A DNA stretch of 64,000 nt from contig CAMLMH010000013.1 in NCBI GenBank assembly GCA_946481315.1, positions 1 to 64,000 of the forward strand. Reading direction: 5' to 3'. Positions within the stretch are counted from its first letter, which is position 1. Each line of letters begins with the position of its first letter. Below, piece by piece: positions 9,171-17,832 of this stretch. The translations under genes and the position numbers were made by a program. Under the pieces are notes generated by a model. The model did no database searches. It worked only from the letters and a program-made list of their open reading frames with translations, and had not been told where the DNA came from. The DNA is from an uncultured Bacteriovorax sp. (GTDB lineage Bacteria; Bdellovibrionota; Bacteriovoracia; Bacteriovoracales; Bacteriovoracaceae).

Positions 9171-9531
9171 TCTGCATTCTCATAATTTCTTTGTACGCTT
9201 CAATCACTTTCATCCGGACCTGGTTCATGGTCTTGAAAGCAATTTCTGCATTTTCTACCGCGAGCATGGTCTCACTGATATTTTTTGTTTGTCCCGAAGC
9301 AAGCTTCTGGATTGCTTTATTAGCTTCTACCTGCATGCTATTGACTTCCATCAGAGAGTTAGCCAGCATCTGACTGAAGCTTTGAGGTGCTATGTCCCCG
9401 GTTGCTTTGCCCGGAGTCAGTTCGTTGAATGCAGGTAATGTCGCCTGGTCTATCGAAGCACTCTTCGTCCAGTCCTGTGTGCTGTAATTATTCAGCATTT
9501 TGTTCATGTTTCCTACGTTTTCAATCGACAT
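9166..9531 (-). CDS. fliE: Flagellar hook-basal body protein FliE
   Basis: A 121-aa protein without signal peptide. It has the FliE pattern: FSQMLANSLMEVNSMQVEAN, then AIQKLASG, and the C-terminal ENAEIAFKTMNQVRMKVIEAYKEIMRMQM. FliE joins the MS ring to the rod and is one of the first exported proteins. It lies after flgC and before fliF, as usual. The length is near the usual 100-115 aa with a short N-terminal extension. An earlier in-frame start is not evident. Confidence 0.94.
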   Translation of the reverse strand: MSIENVGNMNKMLNNYSTQDWTKSASIDQATLPAFNELTPGKATGDIAPQSFSQMLANSLMEVNSMQVEANKAIQKLASGQTKNISETMLAVENAEIAFKTMNQVRMKVIEAYKEIMRMQM

Positions 9532-9554
9532 AAATTGTCTCCGTTATATCTAAA

Positions 9555-9995
9555 TTAGTTCTTACCAATTTCTAAATCTTTTAGCGCCATGCTCTTGGCA
9601 GTATTCATAGCATTGATGTTTGCCTCGTATGCTCTTGAAGCTTCAATCATATTGGCCATTTCTTCCATTGTATTCACGTTCGGATAGGCCACATATCCTT
9701 CAGCGTTTGCATCCGGATGATTTGGTTCATATTTTAAAATTGGTGCTTTTTTACTGTTGGTAACTTCCATTGCATGCACTGTTTGAGCTTTTTCTTCTAA
9801 TTCTCCTTCGAGAATTTCAGCGAATGATTCACGCGCTGGCTCTGAACCGAACACCACTTCCTTAGGTTTATAAGGACCACCTTCTGCAGTTCTTGTCACC
9901 TGAGCATTGGCGATATTGGAGTTAATCGCGGCCATGCGCTTTTTATTGGCCGTGAGTCCCGATGAGCTGATTTTCAAACTTGTCAGTAAATCCAT
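9555..9995 (-). CDS. flgC: Flagellar proximal rod protein FlgC
   Basis: A 146-aa rod protein. The N-terminal D0 signature is SLKISSSGLTANKKRMAAINSNIAN, the middle has YVAYPNVNTMEEMANMIEASRAYEANINAMNT, and the end NTAKSMALKDLEIGK matches FlgC C-termini. It builds the proximal rod with FlgB, FlgF and FliE. Standard length, start unambiguous, located between flgB and fliE. Confidence 0.96.
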   Translation of the reverse strand: MDLLTSLKISSSGLTANKKRMAAINSNIANAQVTRTAEGGPYKPKEVVFGSEPARESFAEILEGELEEKAQTVHAMEVTNSKKAPILKYEPNHPDANAEGYVAYPNVNTMEEMANMIEASRAYEANINAMNTAKSMALKDLEIGKN

Positions 9996-10024
9996 TTATC
10001 CCTCTCTTCTTCTTAGTTTACTGC

Positions 10025-10432
10025 TTATTGACCAGAGCCAATGGCGTATTTCAGAAGCCCCAATTTTTTATTCAGTAGCTGAACAGAAGCATCATACATA
10101 ATTTTATTTTCAGCCATCTCTGCCATTTCCTGGTCGCGATCAACATTGTTGCCATCAAGGCTTGTTACACCATTGCTGTCTTCATAGATTTCCGGCTGTA
10201 AATTATTGAAGCCACCGCCCCCAACATTGTAATGTTTGGAGTCGGTGGTTTTCATTTTAAGTTCATTATCCACATCAAGAGCACGTGCAAGTGCCTCTTC
10301 AAAATCAATTTTCTTTGCTTTATAACCAGGAGTTTCGGCATTAGCGATATTTGATGCAATCAGCTCCTGCCGTAGCTGACGATACTTCAATGAAGCTGCC
10401 AGTGCCTGTACTGTTGGATCATCTATCTTCAT
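10025..10432 (-). CDS. flgB: Flagellar proximal rod protein FlgB
   Basis: A 135-aa rod protein with the FlgB D0 motif LIASNIANAETPGYKAKKIDFEEAL near residues 23-48 and the C-terminal pattern DQEMAEMAENKIMYDASVQLL. It heads the run flgB-flgC-fliE-fliF and follows the AAA+ regulator gene with only 28 bp between, too short for a normal promoter outside the upstream coding sequence, so it is probably co-transcribed with it. A 7-bp inverted repeat (TGTTAAC/GTTAACA) sits at the regulator's stop codon just upstream. Confidence 0.96.
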   Translation of the reverse strand: MKIDDPTVQALAASLKYRQLRQELIASNIANAETPGYKAKKIDFEEALARALDVDNELKMKTTDSKHYNVGGGGFNNLQPEIYEDSNGVTSLDGNNVDRDQEMAEMAENKIMYDASVQLLNKKLGLLKYAIGSGQ

Positions 10433-10458
10433 GCAAAACTCCTTCTCTCTTTAGTAAA

Positions 10459-10476
10459 TGTTAACGTAAGTTAACA
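10459..10476 (-). repeat. 7-bp inverted repeat at the regulator stop / upstream of flgB
   Basis: TGTTAAC and GTTAACA with a 4-base loop flank the end of the AAA+ gene. No U-tract follows. It could be a weak mRNA hairpin or a protein-binding palindrome in front of flgB; it may also be chance in AT-rich DNA. Confidence 0.25.
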
Positions 10477-11396
10477 AAATACGAAGATCCTTCTGTTCTG
10501 TATTCATTGATCTTGTTTCTTAGAGTTCTGATAGAAACACCAAGAATTTTCGCTGCCTGTGTTCTGTTTTCAGAAGTGTGAATCAATGCCTTTTTAATCA
10601 GAAGCTTTTCAGCATCTTTTAGTGACATAAGTCTTACGCCTTCTGAATCATCTTCGCTCATAAAGTTAACTGATTTCTTATCAGATACTTCATAAGCTGA
10701 TTCATCAAGCAATGAAGAATTATTGCTCACAGAGCTCGAAATCACTTGTTTTAATTCATGAATATTATTTGCCCAGTAGTGTGAATTGATTCTGTCCATG
10801 GCAATTGAGTCAATCTGAACCTGATTTTCTTCAGTTCCGGAAAGTTCTGCCATAAAGTGACGGGCAAGTCTTTGAAGATCTTCTTGTCTTTCGCGAAGAG
10901 CCGGGATGGTGACAGCATTGTTTGCGAAGATTGAGTAAAGTCCGCGGTAGAATCTTCCAGCGCCAACAAGCTTTGAAAGATTTTTTGTTGTAGTCGCAAT
11001 TAGACGAACATCGATATCATAATCTTCAAGTTCGTTGATGATTTTATGTAGTCTTTTCTGGAATTCTTCATCGAGACAATCGATGTTAGCGAATACAACA
11101 GTTCCTCTGTTTGCCGCTTCAAGAATTCCTTTGTTGAATCTTCCTGTTGCATTGTCACGATGACCAAGGATTCTGTTTTCAACTTCCTGAGCTGGCAGTG
11201 AGCAATCAACTAGTTCAAACGGTTGAGTTGCTCTGATAGAATTCTCATGGATGAATCTGCCAAGAGTTCTTTTGCCTACGCCGTTTTCGCCAACGATTAA
11301 AACAGCTGCTTTACTTACTGATAAGTTCTTAGCTTGCTGAATGGCTTTTTCTACTCTCGAGTCCGTTCCAAAAAGTTCTACCTTAATCGTTTCCAT
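10461..11396 (-). CDS. Sigma-54-activator-like AAA+/Fis protein with degenerate GAFTGA and Walker B
   Basis: A 311-aa protein with an AAA+ domain (about 10-220) and a C-terminal Fis-type helix-turn-helix (about 272-300, NRTQAAKILGVSIRTLRNKI). It has no receiver domain. Walker A GENGVGKR is kept (36-43), but the GAFTGA loop that contacts sigma-54 is reduced to LGHRDNATGRF (77-87), and the Walker B DE pair is replaced (VVFANID, A103-N104). It therefore looks like an FlrC/FleQ-derived protein that binds DNA but probably cannot remodel sigma-54 RNA polymerase as a normal activator. The internal ATG is preferred over one 10 codons upstream because AGGAGG lies 4 bases before it. It sits in the flagellar operon before flgB, so it is probably a flagellar regulator. 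Confidence 0.75.
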   Translation of the reverse strand: METIKVELFGTDSRVEKAIQQAKNLSVSKAAVLIVGENGVGKRTLGRFIHENSIRATQPFELVDCSLPAQEVENRILGHRDNATGRFNKGILEAANRGTVVFANIDCLDEEFQKRLHKIINELEDYDIDVRLIATTTKNLSKLVGAGRFYRGLYSIFANNAVTIPALRERQEDLQRLARHFMAELSGTEENQVQIDSIAMDRINSHYWANNIHELKQVISSSVSNNSSLLDESAYEVSDKKSVNFMSEDDSEGVRLMSLKDAEKLLIKKALIHTSENRTQAAKILGVSIRTLRNKINEYRTEGSSYFVNLR

Positions 11397-11440
11397 CTGA
11401 CCTCCTGTCATACGAATTGCCTCCATCCTGAGAAGCTAAT

Positions 11441-14317
11441 TTATAATATCTTTTCCTTTAAATTGAGTAGTCCAAGCTCACTTTTCACCAGTTCTTTGAT
11501 GTAATCAGATGTCCCCTGATCGTTCACCAAAGCATTGAAAACCTCACGCCCTTCTTTCACTTTCTGATTCGCGATCAATGCCTGACCTAGTAAATAATTT
11601 ACCCGTCCTGAGTAAATTGATTTTGGATAAGCTTTTTTAAAATCATTGATCTTTTTTTCAAACATCATGAAGTTCTCGCTTTTTCCGAGTCCGGCGGTTA
11701 TTTCGATACCGAGATAGGCAATTCTTTCCCGGACATTCTGGATATAAGCATTGTCTGTGCCAAAAGTAGTGGTGTCATTTAGTATGGCAGCACTCACTTT
11801 CAGGAATTTATCTGTCTGGCCTAGTTCATAGATGGAGTCAGTATAGGCCCGGATCATGTCTGCAACGTCACTAGGGTCATAAATAACCCGTTGGTTTTGG
11901 CTGGAAAAAAACTTCTCTAAGTGAGTAATTGCCCCCGGATAATCCTTTTGATTAAAAGAGATCAGTCCCTTATAGTAATTTGATTTATTGTACCCTGGCA
12001 CTCGCTTTTCAAAATCAGCAATGCTCTTCCCTGCCAGGTCCCAGTTCTTCAATTTAATATCTTTTACGATTGAAAGCTCGCTTAACAAATCACTTGCCTT
12101 AAGCTCCTGATCACGATCGATCCAGATTGGAAATGTTCTGCTTGGTGTTTCGCGGAGTTTTTCAAAAGCTGCATAAACGTCATCAAAACCTTTGAAGAGT
12201 CCCAATTTTACATAAGAGCTTCCTACTACGAAGTTAATGTATGGATCCATAGCCACTTTATCAACGTATTTGTCTTTATAAGTTTGCCAGGCTTTTATCA
12301 CTTGCGGGTACTCTGCTTTTTTATAGAGATCCGAGATAATTCCATAAACAATTTCAGCACCGTCACCTTCAAAAATACGGGCATCAATTTTAGCCATTCC
12401 GACCATCGGGAGCAGTGAAAGATAAGCTAATGCTTCTTTATACTTACCATCAACGATCAGCGTTCTTAGACGAACTTGTTGCAATAGTTTAGAAATGTTT
12501 TTGTCAGTGCTTGCTACACCCTTATCATTTTCGAGAAAGATTCTCATTTCAAGATCACGTTCATTTAAGGACTTTTTACGAACAGTTCTGAATGCCACAT
12601 ATCGAATACGGGCTTCGAAACTTACTGTACTGTCGACAGAAGAATCGATAGCTTTTTTATATAGTTCAAGCGTTTGATCGTAATTTTTGTCCAGTAAATC
12701 AGAACAAAGGGCAATTCTTAAGTTGGCATTTGAAGCTACAAATTCATAGGCATAATTTTGAACGAAATCAGAATATAAATTCATTGCTTCCTGAAATCTG
12801 CCTAATCGGAAATAAGCTTCAGCTGTGTTGTACATAATAACCGGATCAACTGGCTTGGCCAGTGCTGCGCGGTTTGTTTCGTATAGTTTTACCAGGCCAG
12901 CCAGGTCGTTGCCACGAAGATATGCAAATGACTGGTAGGCCAGTAACGTTTGAGCGGGAAGAATTTTTTTAATGCTTTTTTCAGCTGAAAGTTCTTTAAT
13001 CTTCTCGATCTGGCCAAGTTTAGCCAGTGAGTTCAGCATCGCTTCAGCCGGAATATGTGATTCTTCAAAATCAAAATTATCACGAGTTCCGGCATAGTAA
13101 GTCTTTGCCAGCTGTAGTGTCTTTAAGTGCTCACCTTTTTCCATATAATGAGTCAGAAGATACTTATAAATAGCTTTCTTCATTTCATAGTTATCAGTTT
13201 TCTCTGAAAGAGTAGATAACATTGCCAGGGCGTTTTTAAAGATTTCCGGATTTGGGATATCAATGTTTTCACGCAACAATGCATTGATCTTTAAGAATTC
13301 AATCAGCTCCCACTCCGTATTCATTCCGTATTTTTGCTGAAAGAGTTTGATGGATTTATTCATCAAGCCCCATTTTTTCTTGCGGTAAAGATTGATTGTC
13401 AGCTGCAGATGAGCTTCTTTTTCATTTTTCTTAAACTCACGATTAGCTATCGGAAAAAATAATTCAGGGATTTTGGTTTTTAAGTTTACGGCTTTTTTGG
13501 GAGCGGGAGCAATAGGATCATAATCCCAGATAAAAGTCGCTCCGTAACGGAAATCACGGTAAGGCTTTTTCGAATCTGCTTCCATCGCATCCAGTTCCGC
13601 CTGTGATCTGGCACCAGCTTTCTTGGGATCAACAACGAAGCTTGAAATTTCCGGATCTGCAGAGACTTTCTTTTCCAGCGCAATCTCTTTCGCAGTCGGT
13701 TCAAATGGCTTTGGAATACTCTTGGTTACAGTCTTTTTTGCAGCAACAATTTTTGGTTCTTCGACACTCGATTCTGATGAACCAACAGTGAGCTTTTGTG
13801 TCTTGCTTAGTTCAGGCTTTGGTAAAACGTTAATTTTCGCCGGTTCTGTTTTAACTTCTTCCGGTTTAATCACCGCTGCCTTATTGGTGCTTACGGTGTC
13901 TCCATCCATCCAGAAATCGACAACATATTTTTTGTCTCTTTCACGATAGAAACTAAACATTTCCACATTTTCATTCTTAAGTTCAATTTCGATCGCCATC
14001 GCGTTCAGTGAATTCCCACCGCTAGCGTTGTCGACGAAATTGACCTTAGAAAGATAATGAGGATCAAGAGTTATAGAAGTTAATTCATCTTTTAAATTAT
14101 TAAAGACAGTCTGGTTTAAAGTCTTAATGACTACCTTATTACCAACTTTCGAAAATTGCAGCTGATCGCGACCAGTAAACAAGTTCCATCTAAGATAAGT
14201 ACTTGCCTTTTCCTGGTCTAAAACAGCTTGAGCAAAGGAAATATTTTCCAGAAAAAAGAATGACAATAAAAATATCGTCAAAAATTTGAAGAAATTTTTA
14301 ATTGGGCACATTTTCAC
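11441..14317 (-). CDS. Secreted TPR-repeat protein of the flagellar cluster
   Basis: About 958 aa, starting at a GTG with AGGA six bases upstream; a longer ATG frame reaches 14362. The N-terminus has a signal peptide (FKFLTIFLLSFFFLENISFAQA). Residues about 25-150 form a beta-rich domain resembling AMIN-type envelope-binding domains, followed by a Lys/Pro/Ala-rich linker, and the rest (about 270-958) is helical with TPR-like repeats such as YNTAEAYFRLGRFQEAMNLYSDF and YYKGLISFNQKDYPGAITHLEKF. It lies 44 bp upstream of the AAA+ regulator and probably opens the flagellar operon. A periplasmic scaffold around the motor is a reasonable guess, since TPR proteins such as PflA do this in Campylobacter, but no homology to PflA is claimed. 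Confidence 0.7.
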   Translation of the reverse strand: MKMCPIKNFFKFLTIFLLSFFFLENISFAQAVLDQEKASTYLRWNLFTGRDQLQFSKVGNKVVIKTLNQTVFNNLKDELTSITLDPHYLSKVNFVDNASGGNSLNAMAIEIELKNENVEMFSFYRERDKKYVVDFWMDGDTVSTNKAAVIKPEEVKTEPAKINVLPKPELSKTQKLTVGSSESSVEEPKIVAAKKTVTKSIPKPFEPTAKEIALEKKVSADPEISSFVVDPKKAGARSQAELDAMEADSKKPYRDFRYGATFIWDYDPIAPAPKKAVNLKTKIPELFFPIANREFKKNEKEAHLQLTINLYRKKKWGLMNKSIKLFQQKYGMNTEWELIEFLKINALLRENIDIPNPEIFKNALAMLSTLSEKTDNYEMKKAIYKYLLTHYMEKGEHLKTLQLAKTYYAGTRDNFDFEESHIPAEAMLNSLAKLGQIEKIKELSAEKSIKKILPAQTLLAYQSFAYLRGNDLAGLVKLYETNRAALAKPVDPVIMYNTAEAYFRLGRFQEAMNLYSDFVQNYAYEFVASNANLRIALCSDLLDKNYDQTLELYKKAIDSSVDSTVSFEARIRYVAFRTVRKKSLNERDLEMRIFLENDKGVASTDKNISKLLQQVRLRTLIVDGKYKEALAYLSLLPMVGMAKIDARIFEGDGAEIVYGIISDLYKKAEYPQVIKAWQTYKDKYVDKVAMDPYINFVVGSSYVKLGLFKGFDDVYAAFEKLRETPSRTFPIWIDRDQELKASDLLSELSIVKDIKLKNWDLAGKSIADFEKRVPGYNKSNYYKGLISFNQKDYPGAITHLEKFFSSQNQRVIYDPSDVADMIRAYTDSIYELGQTDKFLKVSAAILNDTTTFGTDNAYIQNVRERIAYLGIEITAGLGKSENFMMFEKKINDFKKAYPKSIYSGRVNYLLGQALIANQKVKEGREVFNALVNDQGTSDYIKELVKSELGLLNLKEKIL

Positions 14318-14570
14318 GAAACATCCTGTTCGCATCAAATTGTTCTTAAGTTTTAACCGCAATTGAGAGTACTAAATTCATCCTGAACTAGCTCCCGGTC
14401 ATCTAAAGTCTACCTGTTTTTGTAAATTTTTAAAGGAAAATTTTTCTCAGCGGCAAAAATATCCGGTCAAGACTTTGACAGGAAATTATTTTATCTGTTT
14501 ACAATAATTTAGTCCCGCCTTCTAATAGACATATAAAGATATAAACAAACCATACTAAAACAGACGAGTT
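14318..14570. other. Divergent intergenic region between flagellar operon and Mla operon
   Basis: An AT-rich gap that must hold promoters for both directions. A plus-strand sigma-70 candidate is listed separately. On the minus strand I see no clear sigma-54 (TGGCAC-N5-TTGC) or sigma-28 box for the flagellar genes. Confidence 0.4.
14475..14505 (+). promoter_or_regulatory. Sigma-70 promoter candidate for the lipoprotein-mlaEFD operon
   Basis: TTGACA (6 of 6) is followed after 19 bp by TACAAT (5 of 6). The spacer is two bases longer than ideal. It lies 65 bp upstream of the lipoprotein start, in the right direction. Confidence 0.5.
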
Positions 14571-15080
14571 ATGAGATTACGAAACCTTTATCTAATATTG
14601 ATCATTTCTTTCATGGCCTCTTCCTGCGCATTTTTTCAGACGCCGGACTCCGGTAATTATTCCAAAAGTATCAATGTAGAAAATCCGCTGATCAAAATGA
14701 AACTCGAACCATGGACAACAGTTCAGTCAGAAGGAAGTGACTTTACTCTTTTTAACAATCTCACAAAGTCCTATTACATTTTTAATAGCGCTTGTCGCAA
14801 GAACGAGTTGAGCACCTTAAAGACTCTCACCAGCTCAATGTTTTCAGGAATAGAGCAGCTACAGTATCTGGAAAAAACCACGACACAACATCAGGGCAGA
14901 GAAGCAGCCCTGGTCACGGCTTCGGGAAAGGTGGATGGTGTAACCCGCTACTTTAAGGTGCTCACGACTCAAAAAAATAATTGTATCTATGATTATGTAC
15001 TAATTGCTATAAACGAAAATACTCTGCAAAAAGATACTGCTGACTTCAATAGTTTTTCACAGAGCATAATTTTAAAATAA
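14571..15080 (+). CDS. Lipoprotein chained to the Mla transporter genes
   Basis: A 169-aa lipoprotein: signal peptide MRLRNLYLILIISFMASSC with the lipid-carrying Cys at about residue 19. The mature part (about 40-169) is a mixed alpha/beta domain with FTLFNNLTKSYYIFNSAC and an even spread of strands, loosely like PsbP/Mog1-type lipoproteins; I do not recognise a named family. Its TAA overlaps the mlaE ATG (TAATG), so production is tied to the transporter. By position it could be the periplasmic or outer-membrane partner of this MCE system, which here lacks recognisable mlaC and mlaB genes. That role is inferred. Confidence 0.7.
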   Translation: MRLRNLYLILIISFMASSCAFFQTPDSGNYSKSINVENPLIKMKLEPWTTVQSEGSDFTLFNNLTKSYYIFNSACRKNELSTLKTLTSSMFSGIEQLQYLEKTTTQHQGREAALVTASGKVDGVTRYFKVLTTQKNNCIYDYVLIAINENTLQKDTADFNSFSQSIILK

Positions 15081-15880
15081 TGAAGAGACTACAATATCGA
15101 CTCAGCCAGATCCTTAATGAGCGCATTCAGAGAATGAATGATTTTTTTATTTTTGTTGGTGAAATATTTGCGCTCTTTTTTGAGACAATGAAATGCAGTG
15201 TAACCGGTCCATTTTATTTTTCCCGACTGATGGAACAAATAACGTTGATTGGTTATGGATCAACTTCCATCACAGTAGTTATTGGATTAACTATGGGCCT
15301 GGTAATGACCCTTAATTTTGGTTATGGTCTGGCTAAATTCGGAGGAACCCTTTATGTTCCTGCCGTTGTTTCTTTATCACTGGCACGCGAGATGGCTCCG
15401 CTCTTTACATCACTTCTTGTCGCCGGGCGGGTTGGTTCAGGTATTGCGGCAGAAATAGGCTCCATGAACGTTACTCAGCAAGTGGACGCGATTAGGGCCC
15501 TGGGCACTTCGCCAGTTAGAGTGCTGGTCGTACCACGTTTTTGGGCACTGGTCATTTCACTTCCGTTGCTATCTGCCCTTTCATTCGGTGTCGGTATTCT
15601 TGGAGGATTGATTGTCTGTCGTTCAGAATTCGATATTGTTCCGGGGTTTTATTTTTTTAAAGTATTCTCAACAGTAAAATTTCATGACTATATGTCTGGA
15701 CTGGTTAAATCTGTTGCTTTTGCGGGCATCATTACTATCTTTGCCTGCTATAAAGGACTCAATACAAAAGATGGAACAAAGGGGGTTGGTGTATCAACAA
15801 CCTGGGTTGTAGTAACTGCTTCCATTCTGATTCTGATTACAGACTTCTTTATCAGTAAAATCTTTTTGGTGATCTGGTAA
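15080..15880 (+). CDS. mlaE: MlaE-type ABC transporter permease
   Basis: A 266-aa inner-membrane protein with about five hydrophobic segments. The MlaE signature is clear: the LAREMAPLFTSLLVAGRVGSG segment, followed by AAEIGSMNVTQQVDAIRALG, the coupling helix region of the family. It forms the permease of an MCE-type phospholipid transporter with MlaF and MlaD encoded just downstream. Start and stop overlap its neighbours by one base each (TAATG), giving tight coupling. Length matches MlaE (about 260 aa). Confidence 0.94.
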   Translation: MKRLQYRLSQILNERIQRMNDFFIFVGEIFALFFETMKCSVTGPFYFSRLMEQITLIGYGSTSITVVIGLTMGLVMTLNFGYGLAKFGGTLYVPAVVSLSLAREMAPLFTSLLVAGRVGSGIAAEIGSMNVTQQVDAIRALGTSPVRVLVVPRFWALVISLPLLSALSFGVGILGGLIVCRSEFDIVPGFYFFKVFSTVKFHDYMSGLVKSVAFAGIITIFACYKGLNTKDGTKGVGVSTTWVVVTASILILITDFFISKIFLVIW

Positions 15881-16614
15881 TGAAAGAAGTTATATTAAGA
15901 CTGGAAAATATTCATAAAAAATTTGGAAAACATCAAGTTCACCGCGGAATCAATCTTACTCTCCACCGCGGCGAGAGTCTTGGTCTATTAGGCGGCTCGG
16001 GAACAGGTAAATCGGTTCTACTTCGTTCCATTATTGGACTGGAAAGAATTGATGCTGGGGAAATGTATTTTAATGGTGAACGTTATGATCAGCTGACTGA
16101 GAATCAGCTAAAAAGCATCCGCATTCGTATTTCCTATTCTTTTCAAAGTGGTGCCTTATTTGACTCGGTCAATGTTTTTGAAAACATCGCCTATCCACTC
16201 TTTGAACATACTCGCTTCAGTTACAGTCAGATCAAAGACAAAGTAGCAGAAATGCTTAAGCTGATTGATCTTCCCGGTAAAGAAGAAGTCATGCCATCTG
16301 ACTTGTCAGGAGGTATGCAAAAACGAGTGGGAATGGCACGTGCAATGATCCTGAATCCGGAAATTATTCTTTATGACGAGCCAACTGCCGGACTCGATCC
16401 GGCTAACACTTTAAATGTCGTTTCTCTGATGCAGAAGCTGAAGGATAAAGGTCTGGCTTCTATTTTCGTTACTCACGACATACCTTCGGCATTGGCTTTG
16501 TGTGACCGCATCGTTGTATTGCATGAAGGTAAAATTATTTTCGATGATACACCCGCAGCTTTTATTATTTCTGATGATCCTATAGTCAAAAAATTCAGCA
16601 TGAGGAATGACTAA
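15880..16614 (+). CDS. mlaF: MlaF-type ABC transporter ATPase
   Basis: A 244-aa ABC ATPase. Walker A GGSGTGKS (about 38-45), Q-loop in SYSFQSGALFDSVNVFENI, signature LSGGMQKRVGMARA, Walker B IILYDEPTAGLDP and the switch His in FVTHDIPSA are all present. The FQ-x-GALFDS stretch is typical of MlaF/TTG2A. It powers phospholipid movement through MlaE at the inner membrane. Overlaps both neighbours by one base (TAATG). Confidence 0.95.
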   Translation: MKEVILRLENIHKKFGKHQVHRGINLTLHRGESLGLLGGSGTGKSVLLRSIIGLERIDAGEMYFNGERYDQLTENQLKSIRIRISYSFQSGALFDSVNVFENIAYPLFEHTRFSYSQIKDKVAEMLKLIDLPGKEEVMPSDLSGGMQKRVGMARAMILNPEIILYDEPTAGLDPANTLNVVSLMQKLKDKGLASIFVTHDIPSALALCDRIVVLHEGKIIFDDTPAAFIISDDPIVKKFSMRND

Positions 16615-17411
16615 TGTTTAAACCAAGTGACAAAAAAAATTATCTGATTTCGGGAATTTTTATTTCCATACTTTTAGTCATCGTCATGGTTACAATCGCC
16701 ATGCTGAATAAACAGAATCCCCTTTTTTCCAGCAGGATTTATCTTAAGACAGAAGTTAAAAATGCACAAAACCTGAAAGAGGGTGCAGCTGTTCAGCTTA
16801 AAGGAATTAAAGTTGGCAGTGTAACATCCATTGATTTTAAAGATCTGGATACGCTGACAATAAATATTGCTGTAAATGACGAGTACCGCGAATGGATAAA
16901 ACGCGATTCATATCTTGCTTTTAAAACACAGGGAGTTTTGGGCGATAAATTTCTGGAAATCCTGGGAGGAACGAAAGAAGCTCCTTCCGTTACTGAAAAT
17001 GACATTCTTATTACAAATGAAGCCAGCCAGATTGATCACATCATAGACAAAAGTGAAGACCTGATGGTCGCAGCGGGATCAATCCTCACCAAAATGGATC
17101 GTCTGGTTTCATCCATTGAAGACAAGCGCCTTGACCGTGTTTTGATGAATATTGAAAACCTGACCGGCAACGCGAATAAAATGATGATGACCTTAAATGA
17201 TAAAAACTTCGGTCAGTCGATGGCCAACCTTCGTTCATCTACAGAAACTTTCAATAAGGTCGCCAAAAGAATTGAAGACGGTCCGGGCACTCTTCACGCT
17301 CTCATCTATGATCAGACTCTGCATGAAGATTTAAAAACACTGGTAGGCGGTGCTAACCGTAACAAAGTCTTAAAATACTTCATCCGTGAATCCATCAAGA
17401 AGGGCGAATAA
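16614..17411 (+). CDS. mlaD: MlaD-type MCE-domain protein
   Basis: A 265-aa protein with one N-terminal membrane helix (about 11-31, ISGIFISILLVIVMVTIAML) and an MCE domain (about 40-118) with NLKEGAAVQLKGIKVGSV and LGDKFLEILGG, the standard MCE pattern. The C-terminal part (about 130-265) is helical and likely periplasmic. MlaD hexamers carry lipid between MlaE and periplasmic partners. It is longer than E. coli MlaD (183 aa), as is common in deltaproteobacterial-type MCE proteins. It ends the operon ahead of a hairpin. Confidence 0.93.
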   Translation: MFKPSDKKNYLISGIFISILLVIVMVTIAMLNKQNPLFSSRIYLKTEVKNAQNLKEGAAVQLKGIKVGSVTSIDFKDLDTLTINIAVNDEYREWIKRDSYLAFKTQGVLGDKFLEILGGTKEAPSVTENDILITNEASQIDHIIDKSEDLMVAAGSILTKMDRLVSSIEDKRLDRVLMNIENLTGNANKMMMTLNDKNFGQSMANLRSSTETFNKVAKRIEDGPGTLHALIYDQTLHEDLKTLVGGANRNKVLKYFIRESIKKGE

Positions 17412-17461
17412 TTCAGCCGAGGGACAGCGCGAAGACTGTTCCTCTGTTCAGAAAGGCTGAA
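17412..17461. terminator. Compound hairpin between convergent genes (bidirectional terminator candidate)
   Basis: An outer repeat TTCAGCC/GGCTGAA encloses a strong 9-bp inner stem GAGGGACAG/CTGTTCCTC (one G-U wobble) with an 8-nt loop. It fills the 55-bp gap between mlaD and the converging secreted-protein gene. There is no long U-run on either side, so termination strength is uncertain. Confidence 0.55.
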
Positions 17462-17466
17462 CAAAT

Positions 17467-17832
17467 TTACTTGCAGGATTTCTTTTCGATAAGCTGCAGG
17501 CCTGCTTCATTGGAAAGTGGATTGGCTACCCACTTATCAATAGCGGTTACGGCCGAAAGCCGGCCCTTTGTGCCATCCATTTGTTCGAGAATAAAACCGC
17601 GAAATGTGACAGGCTTCTCCAGAAGAGGAACGAGTTTATGACTTTCGGAAGGATCAGAAAAACTAAAAATCATTTGTGATTTAGTCTGACCATTAACGAT
17701 AAACTGAAATTCGCTTTTATTTTTCTTATTCTGAATAAGATGCCCTTTAAACTGATACTCTCCGCATCCTGAAAATTCAGCACCCACCAATGTCCCGGAG
17801 TAAATTAAAGCAGAAAAAATCAGATTTTTCAT
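17467..17832 (-). CDS. Small secreted protein of unknown function
   Basis: A 121-aa protein with signal peptide MKNLIFSALIYSGTLVGA. The mature part is beta-rich with two Cys (one near the N-terminus in FSGCGEY, one in the KKSCK tail), which could form a disulfide. The start is set by an ATGA overlap with the stop of the upstream protease-like gene, so the two are made together. No family is recognised. A partner, inhibitor or substrate of the clan-CD protein is possible from the coupling, but this is conjecture. Confidence 0.6.
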   Translation of the reverse strand: MKNLIFSALIYSGTLVGAEFSGCGEYQFKGHLIQNKKNKSEFQFIVNGQTKSQMIFSFSDPSESHKLVPLLEKPVTFRGFILEQMDGTKGRLSAVTAIDKWVANPLSNEAGLQLIEKKSCK

